Below are positions 1 to 9,625 of a stretch of DNA of 64,000 bases, in pieces (the stretch's first letter is position 1; every line of letters starts with the position of its first letter). Source of the stretch: Gracilaria gracilis (taxonomy: Eukaryota; Rhodophyta; Florideophyceae; Gracilariales; Gracilariaceae); contig JARGSG010000197.1 of the NCBI GenBank assembly GCA_030374805.1, positions 806,001-870,000 of the forward strand, in the 5' to 3' direction. The position numbers and the translations under genes were made by a program. The notes under the pieces were generated by a model. The model had not been told where the DNA came from. It searched no databases and saw nothing but the letters and a program-made list of their open reading frames with translations.

Positions 1-1
1 G

Positions 2-142
2 AATATTGGTCCGGGAAGAAGTAGTGGGCGCAAACGGAAGAAAGTAACGTACACTCAGTCGGACGACGAGCTTGCTGATAACGACGACGATGACGATGAC
101 TTTGGTTTGAGCTCTAGCTCCGAGGACGATGATGACGTGTGA
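2..142 (+). CDS. C-terminal end of an unidentified acidic-tailed protein (partial)
   Basis: The window opens inside a reading frame that runs 46 codons to a TGA at 140-142. The peptide has a short basic patch (GRKRKK), then two aspartate/glutamate-rich runs separated by a serine run, and ends in four aspartates and a valine. Such basic-then-acidic tails are common in nuclear and chromatin proteins, but nothing here identifies the family. It is called coding because the frame is open from the left edge and the composition is strongly biased, unlike the AT-richer DNA that follows. It could also be a chance open frame. Confidence 0.5.
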   Translation, partial: NIGPGRSSGRKRKKVTYTQSDDELADNDDDDDDFGLSSSSEDDDDV

Positions 143-554
143 GGGGCTGTTCGAGAAACAGACAGCAGAGAAGCTGTGAGTAGGGATTTATCCGGACGGC
201 TAGCCGTTCAAATATGCCCGTCTCAGAAAGAAGCGAATGCAAACTCCACGACACTGAAAGACCAAAAGTGGCAATCCAGTGATAATTCCATCCAAACCCT
301 TTCAAGCGGGTTTGCAAGCCATTCTACTGTTAGAAGAACTGTAAACAGAGAACAGATCCATCGCCAGACGTCACCAACGAATCCGTAATGTTTAATCCAA
401 CCCCTCCCTGCACTGAACGGATAACAACCGTCTGCAACCGATCAAACGACAACATTTTGCCCAATCCGTACTCCGGAACATATTAGAAACCATTTGCCTG
501 CCGCAATCCATCAGTTGAAGTCCGTACGCTGTTTCGTTTCCACCAAACGATACA
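143..554. other. Intergenic / left flank of the hAT transposase gene
   Basis: No gene is recognised. The stretch lies between the acidic-tail gene and the hAT ORF and should hold the element's left terminus and promoter. No terminal repeat matching DNA to the right of the ORF could be identified by eye. Confidence 0.5.
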
Positions 555-2675
555 ATGAACTCCACTAGAATCTGTAAGCGCGATACCAAATCCGATACGA
601 TTCCAAGACGCTCCTTTCTTCGGATTGAGTCAAAGGAGGCCGCGCTTGAGGTTGTTCGCAAATTAACCGCAAATGAAAGCACAAACTACGAACTCGTCAA
701 TTGGAAGGATATGAGTTCTGTTCGCAGAATGCGGTCGGAGTACTACAACAACTACGCAGTACTCTGCCATGTCAACACTCGTAAGGACGCTGGTTGGCTG
801 GTCTGCTCACATTTGTTCACTGGTCAATGTCCCTTGCAATCCTCCGTGAAAAGGTTCGACCCAGAGCAAGGAACTAGTGTGCTAAAGGACCACACGAAAC
901 TGCATAAAAACGCAAAACTGGTTGTGTCAGATGTGGTTGTTAAAGTCACCGAGACGCAGAAAAAATCGATCATCTATGCCGCTGCCTTTGCGGTCTCTAA
1001 AGGATTACTGCCGTTATCTTTCGCATACAAGAACCTTGGAATGGCACAATTCGCAAAGGCTCTCGTCGATGCCGGTAGATCCGTTCCGGTCACTGCGCAA
1101 ATTGACATTGCGGATATGCTTCCATCCAACAATGCTGTCAAGGAAAGTATCCAAAGCATCGCAAAAGAAGCAAGAGAAATGTTTCGTGTGAATGAATCGA
1201 AAGTTGTTCTTGCTCTTGGCGGCGGTGTGACTAGCGATGGACTCAAGAATGACGTAAACGGAAACAAGTATTACGATTTTACCGTTCATTACTTCAAGCT
1301 AGGGCCGCCGCATTTGATAACGAAGGCAAGAGACTTTGAACTTGTATCGAGAAACATATTTTTAATAGAACACAAGAGCGCAGAATCGGCTTCTGCTCTA
1401 CGATCCGCCTTTGATCATGCCCTTCTCACTAGGGTCGGTGTCGAAATGGACGAGTTTATGCGAAACTTTACCTTTGTGACAGACTGTGCATCTACAATGC
1501 CATGTATTGTAGGAGCATCTTCGTCAAGTCAGAGGGTTCCATTCAGTGAGAAATGGATGGGATGTATTTCACATCAACTTAATACAGTCATGAAGCACGC
1601 CATGGAAGAGCAGGTGGCTCAGGAAACAATCGTCGCAAAGAACTTGGAGAGTGTCAAAACAGTTGTGCGCATATTCAAACAGGGAAACTGGAACCAACTT
1701 CTGCCTGATGGTTACTCTCTGATACAAGAGATTGAGACTAGGTTCGGAACTACGTGCGCGGTCGTAGAGAGATTTCTGTTGTCTAGTAAGCATGTTGCAT
1801 CCATAATATCCTCAAAGGAATCTGACGCTGCTAAGGTTTCTTTCGACGCTCTAGCGACAGAGACGAACGGGGAAGGAGAGGTGAAGTATCCGGCTCTAGA
1901 GGCAATTGTGCAATGTTTTCGTCCTGTTTGTCACGTACAAACTCAGTTGGAAGCGCAAAAGACGCCGACAATGCATCTGATACTGCCAATGTTAGAGCAG
2001 TTAGAGGGCCAACTTAAGCAAATTGCTGGTGGAATGGCGAAGGGACCGAACTATCATGTCCCGCACATTCTCTGTCAGCAGTTTGCACGTAGAGTCCTAC
2101 ACTTTCTTTCTAATATTGAAGTTCATAGCTTGTGGATGGCGGGAAGTTTGCTCCATCCACGAATGAGATCTCTTGGGTTTGTGAAGGATTGCGCTAAGCG
2201 AAATGTCTACAAAAGCAAAGGTAGTATTTTGATCCGACGTTTACTTCGCAACTATGAGAACAGTGAGAAGGATGGAGAGGTATGTATTGTTAATGATTCA
2301 ATTTCTACGAAGGATTTGGGAAAGGATTCGTTCTGTTTGTCCGATATGTTTGATCTTGCACAAAGCGGTGCTGGTGATGATGATGCCTTTGAAAAGTATA
2401 TGGGACGTAAGTTTCCAGAGTCTGCGCTACATAAGATGAAAGCGATTAACAAAGAGTCCGATCATGGGACAAACCTAATTAAGTTCTGGATATGTCAGGA
2501 AGGGGTGTATCGAGACTTAATGAAAGTGTCTTTGCGTATTTACGCTACACCTGTGTCGTCTTCCAGCAGTGAGCGAAACTTTAGCGCAGTTAACAGAATT
2601 ATAACAGCAGATCGCTCTAGGCTTAAGAGTAGTCTTGTGGAGGATATGTTATACCTTCGTTCAATTGAACAGTAA
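555..2675 (+). CDS. hAT-family transposase (open, 706 aa)
   Basis: This is a single uninterrupted ORF from an ATG. It has the hAT order of motifs. A first aspartate lies in a VTSDG context near residue 227. A second lies in VTDCAS near residue 310. The C-x-x-H-type motif (CISHQLN) follows near 336-342. A C-terminal dimerisation segment near 665-703 carries SSSSERNFSAVNRI. The N-terminus has cysteines and an H-x3-H pair around residues 70-120 that resemble a degenerate BED finger. hAT transposases excise and insert DNA with 8-bp target duplications. The third acidic residue is assumed to be in the SERNFS segment. The ORF shows no frameshift or stop, so the copy may be young. Its terminal repeats were not found. 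It does not obviously share ends with the hAT-type MITE at 36134-36777. Confidence 0.88.
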   Translation: MNSTRICKRDTKSDTIPRRSFLRIESKEAALEVVRKLTANESTNYELVNWKDMSSVRRMRSEYYNNYAVLCHVNTRKDAGWLVCSHLFTGQCPLQSSVKRFDPEQGTSVLKDHTKLHKNAKLVVSDVVVKVTETQKKSIIYAAAFAVSKGLLPLSFAYKNLGMAQFAKALVDAGRSVPVTAQIDIADMLPSNNAVKESIQSIAKEAREMFRVNESKVVLALGGGVTSDGLKNDVNGNKYYDFTVHYFKLGPPHLITKARDFELVSRNIFLIEHKSAESASALRSAFDHALLTRVGVEMDEFMRNFTFVTDCASTMPCIVGASSSSQRVPFSEKWMGCISHQLNTVMKHAMEEQVAQETIVAKNLESVKTVVRIFKQGNWNQLLPDGYSLIQEIETRFGTTCAVVERFLLSSKHVASIISSKESDAAKVSFDALATETNGEGEVKYPALEAIVQCFRPVCHVQTQLEAQKTPTMHLILPMLEQLEGQLKQIAGGMAKGPNYHVPHILCQQFARRVLHFLSNIEVHSLWMAGSLLHPRMRSLGFVKDCAKRNVYKSKGSILIRRLLRNYENSEKDGEVCIVNDSISTKDLGKDSFCLSDMFDLAQSGAGDDDAFEKYMGRKFPESALHKMKAINKESDHGTNLIKFWICQEGVYRDLMKVSLRIYATPVSSSSSERNFSAVNRIITADRSRLKSSLVEDMLYLRSIEQ

Positions 2676-2843
2676 ATAGATGATCCTTTCTTATCATGCG
2701 AAACAATCGCATGTAGCGACTTGAGCATAAACACTATCCAAAGTATGGAGCTCGGCTTTGGATGCATACAGATTGCCGCATCTTTTGTAACAGTCCTTCT
2801 TCAGATGGGAGAGGAGAGGCGCAGGAGCTGAAAGAACACAAAC

Positions 2844-2876
2844 TCTGTTAGTTGTTTATGATAAACAACTAACAGA
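2844..2876. repeat. Perfect 15-bp hairpin with 3-nt loop
   Basis: The arms are 2844-2858 and 2862-2876, separated by TGA, and are exact reverse complements (TCTGTTAGTTGTTTA on the left). It lies about 170 bp downstream of the hAT transposase stop. It could be a 3'-end processing hairpin of that gene, a subterminal element feature, or an unrelated palindrome. Confidence 0.85.
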
Positions 2877-4516
2877 AGTGAAGTTTGCAAGGCCAATCAC
2901 GTACGGAAAGTGTGGTGTCGTTACATCTTACTGATAATATATAGACAGCGATGCTCAGCTCCTCGCATCATGTGCGACATGGCTTCTCTGCCGCTGCACA
3001 GATTTCACACGGTTCTGCGGCAAACAATACTAAGTTTGCTATGGGGGGCTGCGTATCGAGTACCATCTGGTGAAAGTATGGATGTGGTCCGCCAAGGTTG
3101 GTGTTTCACTAACCATGATGGAATGAATCTTCATCTTTCATCCAGTTAAGGTGATATAGAAATTTATAGCGTATTGAACGACACCTTCTGTTGGAATCGT
3201 GCATCACACTGAGACAAATTCACAGACCCGTATACAATTATAGCCTTGTATGCAGAGGTACCATAGGTGGTTGGGTCTTTAACGAACCCAGGCGTAGATC
3301 CATTTAAGATGTAGGGAAACAGGCAGATATATGCTTCAAAACGGAACGCCGCCAATACTTTATTGATAACAATAACAGTGAAGGTTTGAACCAACTGGTC
3401 TACAATCTCATCCTTCTACGATAAAACTTGTTTGTATGTCTTCTTACTCGCCCATGTTTCATATTGAAAAGCAGCAGCTTCGTGGAGGACAGGTTTTGGA
3501 GCCACGGTGCAGATCTCGTGCTTTGGTTTTGAGTCCATCCAATCCTGGCAGATAATGATTCAACCTGTGGTGGATACGTTGGAACTCGAGCATCAAGTGG
3601 AGATGCTTCTGAGGCAGAAGAACAAGCGACAACGATCGGAAAGCGAAGCTACACAAAACCGGATACATTTGCATTCTGCTCACACACCAGCGTTCGTGCT
3701 ACCGCCCATTGCAGAGACACCCTTACCGGCCGGCCATTGTGGAGTTTCGCTGCACGCAACGTGCCCTTTTGATCCTTATTGTCTTCTGCGCTTCAAACCA
3801 TTCAATTTCTCTGCCGCCGCCCATCCTCGCTCAGTCAACTTCATCTCGGTGACCCTTCGCAGATATAACAAGTCGAGACCAAGCCCAACCAACTGTCTAT
3901 CTCGCTTAACCCGCAGGTCGCGCTCACTCCATCGGCAACCCCCTCTTCTGGTCCTGCGAGCCCTGCCGAAACCGTGCATGCCTTTCATGCGCCCAAACAG
4001 CGGAAGCAAATGCAGGGGAGTCCGAATCGACAGCTTGTCTTCCATCCACGCGAGCTACACGGTGGGATGCGACGCATACGGAAAGCGATGGCGCACGGAC
4101 TATCCAAACTGCAGCGCAGCGCCCAAACGGAGTTGCGACTAGTCGTACTGGGTGCGCACGAGGGCAGCCCCTGAGGCGTAGCGCATTCGGAAAGCGAGGG
4201 GCGTCTCGTGTGCGCGGTAGGGCCGATATAGATCGCGGCTGTTCTCTTGTGAGGGTGTTGTACCAGCAGAACGCCTCGCACTATCTGGCGCATGCGCCAT
4301 TATCGCATCTCGGCTTGCCGCCGCACCCTGAAAAGCAACACGCGGTCGCCCTCTCTGCTGCCCTCCCTCAAACATGCCACGCACAGCGCACTGCTGTCAC
4401 TTCTTCCATGCCGCCGGCCTCACCACATCGCGAAGGCGCCATTGCGTCGAGATGCTACGAGAGCGGCGGCCGGTACGGGAGATGCTTCGCTGTGTGCGTG
4501 GCGGGATGCGGCTACA

Positions 4517-4717
4517 CGGGGGATAGGAGAGTGTAGGCCAGGGCGGGCGCGATGCGGCCCCATGGGGGGTAGGAGAGAGTGGGTCGAAGCGGTGAGGTGG
4601 ATAAGGCTCGGTGGCGGTGTAGGAGAGAGTCGGTTCGCTCGGCGGGGGGGGTAGCAGAGAGGCTGTCGGGGGGTACCAGAGAGTATGTCCGTGTAGCGGC
4701 GGGTAGGAGAGAGGCGG
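4517..4717. repeat. Cluster of six degenerate GTAGGAGAGAG repeats
   Basis: Six copies of a GGGTAGGAGAGAG-like core start near 4517, 4564, 4614, 4644, 4667 and 4698, spaced irregularly by 22-50 bp inside a G-rich tract. Several have single changes (GTAGCAGAGAG, GTACCAGAGAG). On the minus strand the copies read as LSYPP-like peptide pieces, but the frame is not held. This looks like a decayed tandem repeat. Confidence 0.6.
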
Positions 4718-4892
4718 TCGTGGCAGGGGAGCTTCCGAGGTGCCGAGGCTCGGCATGAGGAGGACTACGGGAGACGAGGGCAGCGCCTCGCGGCGGCGGA
4801 TGGCATTGAGATGCTGGAACGATCGAAGAGCCTCTTTGTAAAAAACAAATTAGGGATTTTTAATAGATTTGGTAAAAACAATAATGTTGTCT

Positions 4893-4989
4893 ACTTTGGC
4901 AAAACCGGGTCTGAGCCCTGGTATCCCGCGAGGGCGCCCGCCCAACCCTCGGTCTCCCTTACCCCACCCGACCATTAGGCCACGCGCCA
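4893..4989 (-). repeat. tRNA-like segment, possible SINE head
   Basis: Read on the minus strand, 4982-4972 is TGGCCTAATGG, which fits a tRNA A box. 4918-4905 is GGGCTCAGACCCGG, which resembles a B box and T arm. The spacing is about 55 nt. No convincing anticodon stem or full acceptor stem is visible, so a working tRNA is unlikely. AT-rich DNA follows on the 3' side, as in a tRNA-derived SINE. Confidence 0.3.
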
Positions 4990-5596
4990 ACGGGGAGTTC
5001 ATCGACACTACCGTGGAACGGACAGGTAGAATTTATAGCGGATCCGGAAAAATCCGTTCTTCAACGCAGTTCTAAATTTGGTGTAAGCAGTTTATACGAT
5101 TGAAACAGAGTAGTGTTTATTTTCTTTCTGTTTCCAAAATAATCCGTTTCTGTTCCAATAAATTTATTTTGAATCTATCCAAATTGTTTTGTAACGTTTT
5201 TTTTTCTCAGTATGCTCCATAAAAATTGTTGTAAATTTTGGCTGTCATTATTTATGAACAGATCGGGTTTTATCTGTTTTCATTTGACAAAATCAGCGTT
5301 GCGCACTGTGCTACACCATTATCTGTCTCTAGAAAATTGTCTCGGTTCTCTAAGCTGACTGTATTTGATGCTATTTGCATTTAATACTTTGCTGCATCTA
5401 ATCAACTGACAGAGCTTTGTGGGGCTTCTGTAAATATTATTTGTCCGACTCAATCCCTAGCTGTGAGGTGAGAGCCGGCACTTGCGAAGTTGGGAATGCC
5501 AACGCATACGCGTGTAACAGCAGCATTACAGAGTAGACGTTGTGTACAGTACACGTAGTGATTTACTCGACAATCAGCGGTGCATAGAGAGAGTTG

Positions 5597-5599
5597 TTA
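5597..5599. repeat. Left TTA target-site duplication of the Harbinger element
   Basis: TTA directly precedes the left inverted repeat and matches 9623-9625 after the right repeat. Confidence 0.85.
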
Positions 5600-5734
5600 G
5601 GGCATCTCCACCCGTCCCTGCAAAACAGTAAAACGACAATTTATGTCGGAGATTTTGGCGGCCATGAGCATTTCGCTTCTCCACCGGGCGTTGGCAAACG
5701 GTAACGACAACGACAAACGCTTTCGGACCCCCAA

Positions 5735-5768
5735 AACTCTCGCTAAAAATTCAATTTTAGCGAGAGTT
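5735..5768. repeat. 14-bp subterminal hairpin in the Harbinger element
   Basis: AACTCTCGCTAAAA at 5735-5748 is exactly complementary to 5755-5768, with a 6-nt spacer. It lies 136 bp inside the left end. It could be a transposase-binding or regulatory palindrome. Confidence 0.8.
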
Positions 5769-6854
5769 CTGGCGATAACAGGATACACTTTCGAGCCAAT
5801 GGCTTGTTGCCATGACAGAAGTTCAATTCTTTGCTTCTGTCCTTGACACTTGCCCTCCATTATCTTCAACCCCACCACTTGCAAAGCTCCCACGCCCACG
5901 CGCCGCCTCTCTTCCGCAGGTACTCCCGCACTACAACACCGCACCTGCCACGCCCCACAATACAACCCAGTGCACTTTCCGCCTTCGCCGCGCCACTCCA
6001 AAACTAGCGCGCTGCTATCCATCCCCCAGACCAGCCCAATCTGTCACGGCTCCTTATCTGCTCCAAGCAGCTATTTATCTACCGCAATAACTCACCGTTT
6101 GCGCCGTACCAATCTATCGCAGAATCACATGGTTTCTGCGGCGTATGGCCATCTCTGATTTGCCAAAGTGTTCTCATACAGCCAGACTACGCTTGTGGTA
6201 ACGCGCTCTTTCTGACTCAGACCATCGCACAATCTTAACTCCAACAACGAGCTTTCGACACCACCCTACGGCGTTTGTTCTGTGAGAGCCATCTTGCGTG
6301 CTGCGTCATTGCCATTGGGCGACAGGAATCACTTACCTTGCCCTCGCCGACCCCAACTTACCTCAGTTATTTTGCTCTTGGGCAGTCTCCGCGCACCACT
6401 GAAATAATTCTCCTTGGCTCTGCTGTTGTCCAAGAAGCGAACGCTCTGCTTCACCCCAGAATCACCCGCTCCTTCTCTGCAGCACAGTGACGCCACCCAT
6501 TTTTGCATCCGTTCTGCTCCGTCACGTCGCTTGACTTCCACCGCGTCGTTTCTGTTGCGTTGCAACTCTTCCCGTTCGCTAGGGAACAGACGTATTTTAC
6601 AAACACGCAGGTGCGCTGAGCGCATACCACAGCACCGATTGGAAAGTTTCCAGCGGCAGCCGCGAGATCCCAACCTAACCACGTGATTGCAAGTGATTTG
6701 CATTCTAGCGCCATTCCTTCACCACTGCTGCCCCCCCGCACAACGGAATCGCTCCAAAGCCGGTGAGCCACTGCGAGGCACGCCACCGCGCCACAGGGAA
6801 TCTGCCTTTCTGAGACCACCTCTCCCCCGTCGTACCGCCGTGCTACCTGAGAGT

Positions 6855-8070
6855 ATGTCAGCCACACCGAACAGTTGTCAACAAGAACCGTCTGTTGCAG
6901 ATCATGCTCTTCAGGAGTCCGTGCAGCCAGATGCTGAGAGCGCATCCACTGAAAAGCGGCAACAAACATCCGCAGGAGCGCCGCAGAGTTCTACGGGGAT
7001 TCAGAAACGGTTGCTACCACAGCCACAGAAAAGAGGTAGCCGCGGCAAACAGCCACAATGGCGTGACTTGGATACGTTGGGTGCTGTGAAGGCAACTGTG
7101 AGACTACCAGACGCTTCAATTAATGGGTCAAAGCAGAAGAGAGTGCACTGGCACTCGCAGTTAAAACTTGAGTTTGATCGCTTGCTGAGCGTGTTGAGCA
7201 GTACATATTCTGAACTAAGCGATAGGAAGAAAATTGACGTGTGGAGAAGCAGGTCGGGTCGCAGCGTTGCGGAGCAAGGCCAGAAGAGCTTGGCTATATG
7301 TCGGAAATTACGAGGATGCTTGCGACTCGTCGAGGCTCATCGATTTACTGGCAATCCCTCGGAGTCTGACAAAATGCGATGCGCAGTAGGGCTCTACAAT
7401 AAGGTTATCAAGGTGTCACATTTCTATGATGTCTTTCGCAATCCGAACTACATAATTGGGAAACGGTTTCCCTTCCCAAAGACATTCGATTGGATTGAAC
7501 AAGCACACGACGGAGCTTGATCCTGTTCCACTAGAACACAACCAGAGCGAGCAGTGTGATCCAGATATCGCAGGAGCAAGCGGAGGAGCCGATGATGGAG
7601 CTCAGGACGCGGGTAAAGCCATAAAAAGCGGTGAAGAGAGGGAGGATGCATCTGGAAAAGTGGCACAACGTAAACGGCCTATGGGTGTCAAGGCGGCCAA
7701 GAGCGCAAAGAAAGCTAAGAAGGAAGCAGCAAAGGAAGATGTGGCACTGCAGTCTGCGTTGGATTCTTGGACAAAGGGGTTCACCGAAGCTAGTAGCGCT
7801 TCGCTTAAAGCAGCGAACTCGCGCGCAGTTATCAATGAAGAGCAATGCGACAGAGACTATGATCTGCGTAAAGAAGCCGACGAACTGGAAGCAGTGCGGG
7901 TACTGTTTAATGATGACGATGAGGAAAGCAAGCAGTACAGAAGCGCACTAAAGAAAAAGAGACTCCGTAAACTGCTTCAAGAACAACATGATGAAAACCA
8001 AGGCGGAAGGAACACGGAACGCTCTACAGCAAACAGTGATTATCAAAGAGAAATGTTGCCACTTCCATGA
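6855..8070 (+). pseudogene. Harbinger accessory protein (NAM-associated / Myb-like type), reading frame broken
   Basis: The first part starts at ATG 6855 and runs to TGA 7518-7520. Its segment with CRKLRGCL and a following LYNK-like helix resembles the trihelix/NAM-associated proteins that accompany plant PIF/Harbinger transposases and help bring them to DNA. A second part, open from 7456 to TGA 8068-8070 in another frame, has the matching C-terminal features (RPMGVKAAK, then lysine-rich and coiled regions). Joining them needs one shift of frame between about 7456 and 7520. No donor like the window's other introns (GTAAGT, GTGAGT, GTCAGT) is present, so a one-base indel is more likely than an intron. 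A sequencing error is also possible. The last 28 bp overlap the transposase gene tail to tail. Confidence 0.7.
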
Positions 8071-9476
8071 TCCTCTAGGTATTCATCGAGCTCACCTTTT
8101 CCAAACCTACCCCATATTGCGTCAGCCAGCGCGTTAGTTAGTAGTTGGTGGTCATTTTCATCTTCAGTACCGTCAGTATGAGAGCGATAAAAGTCTGAAC
8201 TTTCATATGTCTCAAGAGGAGCAGAAAAGGATCTCACGGGAACCACTGCAACATCAGGGTCAATACTGACAATGTTAACTGTACCCATATGCCCGTCGAT
8301 GTCTCTGGCTTCGACAATCATATTATGAAGTATTGTACAAGCTGTAATAATGTTTTGCATGTCCTCCGTGTACCATAAGCGAGACGGGTTCGCAAGAATG
8401 TTCCAACGACTGAAAAGCACTGCATACACACGTTCGACAGACTTTCGAAAGGCTTCCTGAGCTTTCGCAAATGTTTTTTCCCTCTTCGTTGATGGGTACG
8501 GTATTGTTTTCAGAAAGATTCGAAAGGGGGGATATATGCCATCCACTACCCAATAAAACCAATCAATTAGATGCCCATCCATGTTAAATTCTGGCTTATA
8601 AGAAGGCCATGCGCCACTACGTACGTCAGTAAAAAGGGGGGAACAGTCGAGAATGTTAAGGTCGTTCATGGCACCAGGGAAGCCAAACTTCAAATGCCAG
8701 ATCCACAAACGGTCATCACGGACAGTTTCCAGACGCAGTTCTGGATCTCCTGATTTACCGATGTTTCGTCGTTGCTCCGCGACTGAACCGCGGTGCAACT
8801 TCCAACCGGAGCAATCAAGAGATCCCAGTGCCCCAGGAAATCCAAGCTTTGCGTGCCTTTCCATTATGGTCTTTATATCAGATTCGTTTGGCCTTCTCAA
8901 GTATTCGCCACCAAATTTGTCGCAAACGGCGCGTACAAAACGCTTTCGACATTCATGGTTTGTAGATTCTGATAGTCTTGTGAACTCACATAAAGCATGC
9001 GCTCCAATGCCTAAGCTCAGTTGCCGGAGAGCGGCAATTAGTTTTTGATGGGTAGTAGCCGATTTTTGGCCGCAACAATCTTTGCGTTCAGAGAAATATA
9101 TATCGGATTCAACAATTCCAGCATATACTCGATCGTATACAGACCGCGGCATCCGGAATCTTCTTTCAAATTCCTTTTCGGTAAATAGAGGGCCTAATAG
9201 TCCAGTGGAAGGGTTAATTAACGTGCTTGGGGTAAAGTAGGCATCTTCAATATATCTTGCTGCATATTGGCGGCGAATATCACGGTTTGGAGCTTTCCCA
9301 ACTTCTGAGCCACCATGCTTTCTTTTCGATAAGCGGCGTTTTTTTATCCTCCTACGAATACTGAGAGCCGCTACAAGGAGTGTAGTAAATGATGCGGCTA
9401 TGCTTGCAAATGGCAGAGTATCGTCCAAAACGGATGCTTCCATGTTGCCAATGTTTGTGGCGACCACTAGCGGCAT
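8043..9476 (-). CDS. PIF/Harbinger DDE transposase (477 aa)
   Basis: The frame is open without ATG to 9575. The first ATG is at 9476 (MPLVVATN), with a second at 9443. The nuclease core is clear: GSLDCSG with the first aspartate near residue 221, LWIWHLKFG then MNDLNILD with the second near 272, a VVDGIYP block, and KSVERVYAVL with the glutamate near 348. Spacing and block order match plant and animal PIF/Harbinger transposases, which cut and paste DNA at TWA sites. An arginine/lysine-rich stretch near residue 70 may be a nuclear localisation signal. No frame defects are seen, so the protein may be active if the accessory protein is supplied by this or another copy. Its upstream part overlaps the right subterminal region. 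Confidence 0.93.
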   Translation of the reverse strand: MPLVVATNIGNMEASVLDDTLPFASIAASFTTLLVAALSIRRRIKKRRLSKRKHGGSEVGKAPNRDIRRQYAARYIEDAYFTPSTLINPSTGLLGPLFTEKEFERRFRMPRSVYDRVYAGIVESDIYFSERKDCCGQKSATTHQKLIAALRQLSLGIGAHALCEFTRLSESTNHECRKRFVRAVCDKFGGEYLRRPNESDIKTIMERHAKLGFPGALGSLDCSGWKLHRGSVAEQRRNIGKSGDPELRLETVRDDRLWIWHLKFGFPGAMNDLNILDCSPLFTDVRSGAWPSYKPEFNMDGHLIDWFYWVVDGIYPPFRIFLKTIPYPSTKREKTFAKAQEAFRKSVERVYAVLFSRWNILANPSRLWYTEDMQNIITACTILHNMIVEARDIDGHMGTVNIVSIDPDVAVVPVRSFSAPLETYESSDFYRSHTDGTEDENDHQLLTNALADAIWGRFGKGELDEYLEDHGSGNISL

Positions 9477-9622
9477 CTTTGCGACGCAAAACCGCCGGTG
9501 GAGATGACCATTACTTTGGCGGTATGCCGGTAAGCTGTTATACTGCCTGCCAATTAAACACGCCCACGTTTGCACGCATTATAGCGTTTTGCCGTTATAG
9601 AGTGCTCTGGGTGGAGATGCCC

Positions 9623-9625
9623 TTA
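9623..9625. repeat. Right TTA target-site duplication of the Harbinger element
   Basis: TTA directly follows the right inverted repeat and matches 5597-5599. Confidence 0.85.

Larger units (their letters stand above)
2676..5599. other. Gene-poor interval between the two transposons
   Basis: No confident gene. It holds the hairpin at 2844-2876, GC-rich DNA from about 3700 to 4800, degenerate GTAGGAGAGAG repeats (4517-4717), a tRNA-like segment on the minus strand (4905-4989) and AT-rich DNA from about 5050 to 5450. A stretch at about 3913-4173 on the plus strand, preceded by a CGCAG acceptor-like site, reads as a basic, glutamine-rich peptide ending in TGA. It could be a remnant exon but cannot be assigned. 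Confidence 0.5.
5600..9622. mobile_element. Complete PIF/Harbinger DNA transposon, 4023 bp
   Basis: The element ends in perfect 14-bp inverted repeats, GGGCATCTCCACCC at 5600-5613 and its complement at 9609-9622. These are flanked by direct TTA copies at 5597-5599 and 9623-9625. That is the 3-bp TWA target duplication typical of PIF/Harbinger. Inside are an accessory DNA-binding gene (plus strand) and a DDE transposase (minus strand) in convergent order. Subterminal copies of TCTCCACCGG lie at 5678-5687 and, inverted, near 9495-9504. The perfect repeats and open transposase suggest recent movement. Confidence 0.95.

Noticed and set aside
3507-4142. 211-codon open frame in the repeat-rich interval
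   Set aside because: No family signal, and codon content looks random. Only a faint exon-like piece near 3913-4173 was noted.
182-5056. GGATTTATCCGGAC near 182 versus GGATTTTTCCGGAT (complement, near 5056) as hAT ends
   Set aside because: The match is itself palindromic, the outer ends do not agree, and no 8-bp duplication flanks them.
7466-7481. GTTTCC...AAAG as an intron that would restore the Harbinger accessory frame
   Set aside because: Only 16 nt long, far below any workable intron. The 7466-7547 alternative has a poor donor.
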